DNA from: Mycobacterium sp. | GTDB lineage: Bacteria; Actinomycetota; Actinomycetes; Mycobacteriales; Mycobacteriaceae | Assembly: GCA_023264755.1 (NCBI GenBank) | Contig: JAHFVB010000289.1 | Coordinates: forward strand, 1-6,689 | Reading direction: 5' to 3' | Length of the DNA: 6,689 nt | Shown here: one piece after another, positions 6,648 to 6,689 of the stretch | Layout of the letters: each line of letters opens with the position of its first letter | How positions within the stretch are numbered: the first letter of the stretch is position 1 | Made by a program: the position numbers and the translations under genes | The notes under the pieces: generated by a model | Told to the model about the DNA's origin: nothing | Seen by the model: only the letters and a program-made list of their open reading frames with translations | The model's database searches: none

Positions 6648-6689
6648 TGGAGTCTGGGGTAAGAGGTGGTGTGTCCGCCGATGCCGATG
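6614..6689 (+). CDS. Start of a probable mce-associated (Mas) protein, cut by window edge
   Basis: An open frame begins at ATG 6614 and runs off the window after 25 codons, encoding MAKHADTAGELMESGVRGGV then SADAD. It overlaps the end of mceF by 34 bases in another frame. A second in-frame ATG at 6647 overlaps the mceF stop by one base and would remove 11 residues. The visible part is polar and has no membrane segment yet. The assignment rests on position only: in mycobacteria mceF is commonly followed by genes for Mce-associated (Mas) proteins, which have a hydrophilic N-terminus, one membrane segment and a small periplasmic domain. Too little is visible to recognise the family from sequence. 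The tight overlap suggests it belongs to the same transcript. Confidence 0.5.
   Translation, partial: MAKHADTAGELMESGVRGGVSADAD

Overview
The window is an internal slice of an actinobacterial mce (MlaD/MCE-domain lipid transport) operon. All genes are on the + strand and packed end to end. The high G+C content, GTG starts, start-stop overlaps and the A-to-F gene order point to Mycobacterium or Mycolicibacterium. A related Mycobacteriales genus such as Nocardia or Rhodococcus is possible but less likely, because the C-terminal signatures look mycobacterial.

Layout: the 3' end of mceA (window start to 284, proline-rich tail only), a 43-base gap, mceB (328-1356), mceC (1353-2705), mceD (2702-4042), mceE (4045-5175, a predicted lipoprotein), mceF (5178-6647), and the first codons of a further gene (from about 6614). 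By its position that last gene is probably an mce-associated (Mas) membrane protein gene. The two yrbE/mlaE-like permease genes and most of mceA should lie upstream of the window. No RNA gene, mobile element, CRISPR array, promoter or terminator can be supported.

The gene products should work together. In studied mycobacterial Mce systems, six different MCE proteins (A-F) assemble into one envelope complex. It sits on a YrbEA/YrbEB permease powered by the MceG (Mkl) ATPase, which is encoded elsewhere, and moves lipids or sterols across the periplasm. Here MceB, MceC, MceD and MceF each have one N-terminal membrane anchor followed by an MCE domain and a long helical region. MceE has the same layout but is anchored by a lipobox cysteine. 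MceA, C, D and F end in Pro/Ala/Gly-rich tails; B and E do not.

The MceB sequence, from memory and without alignment, looks closest to the Mce3 type. If that is right, the locus would be mce3-like and its lipoprotein the LprM counterpart. The transported substrate cannot be read from the sequence. I see no evidence of a new kind of system. The points worth checking are the cysteine pattern, the distribution and content of the tails, and the start of the last gene.
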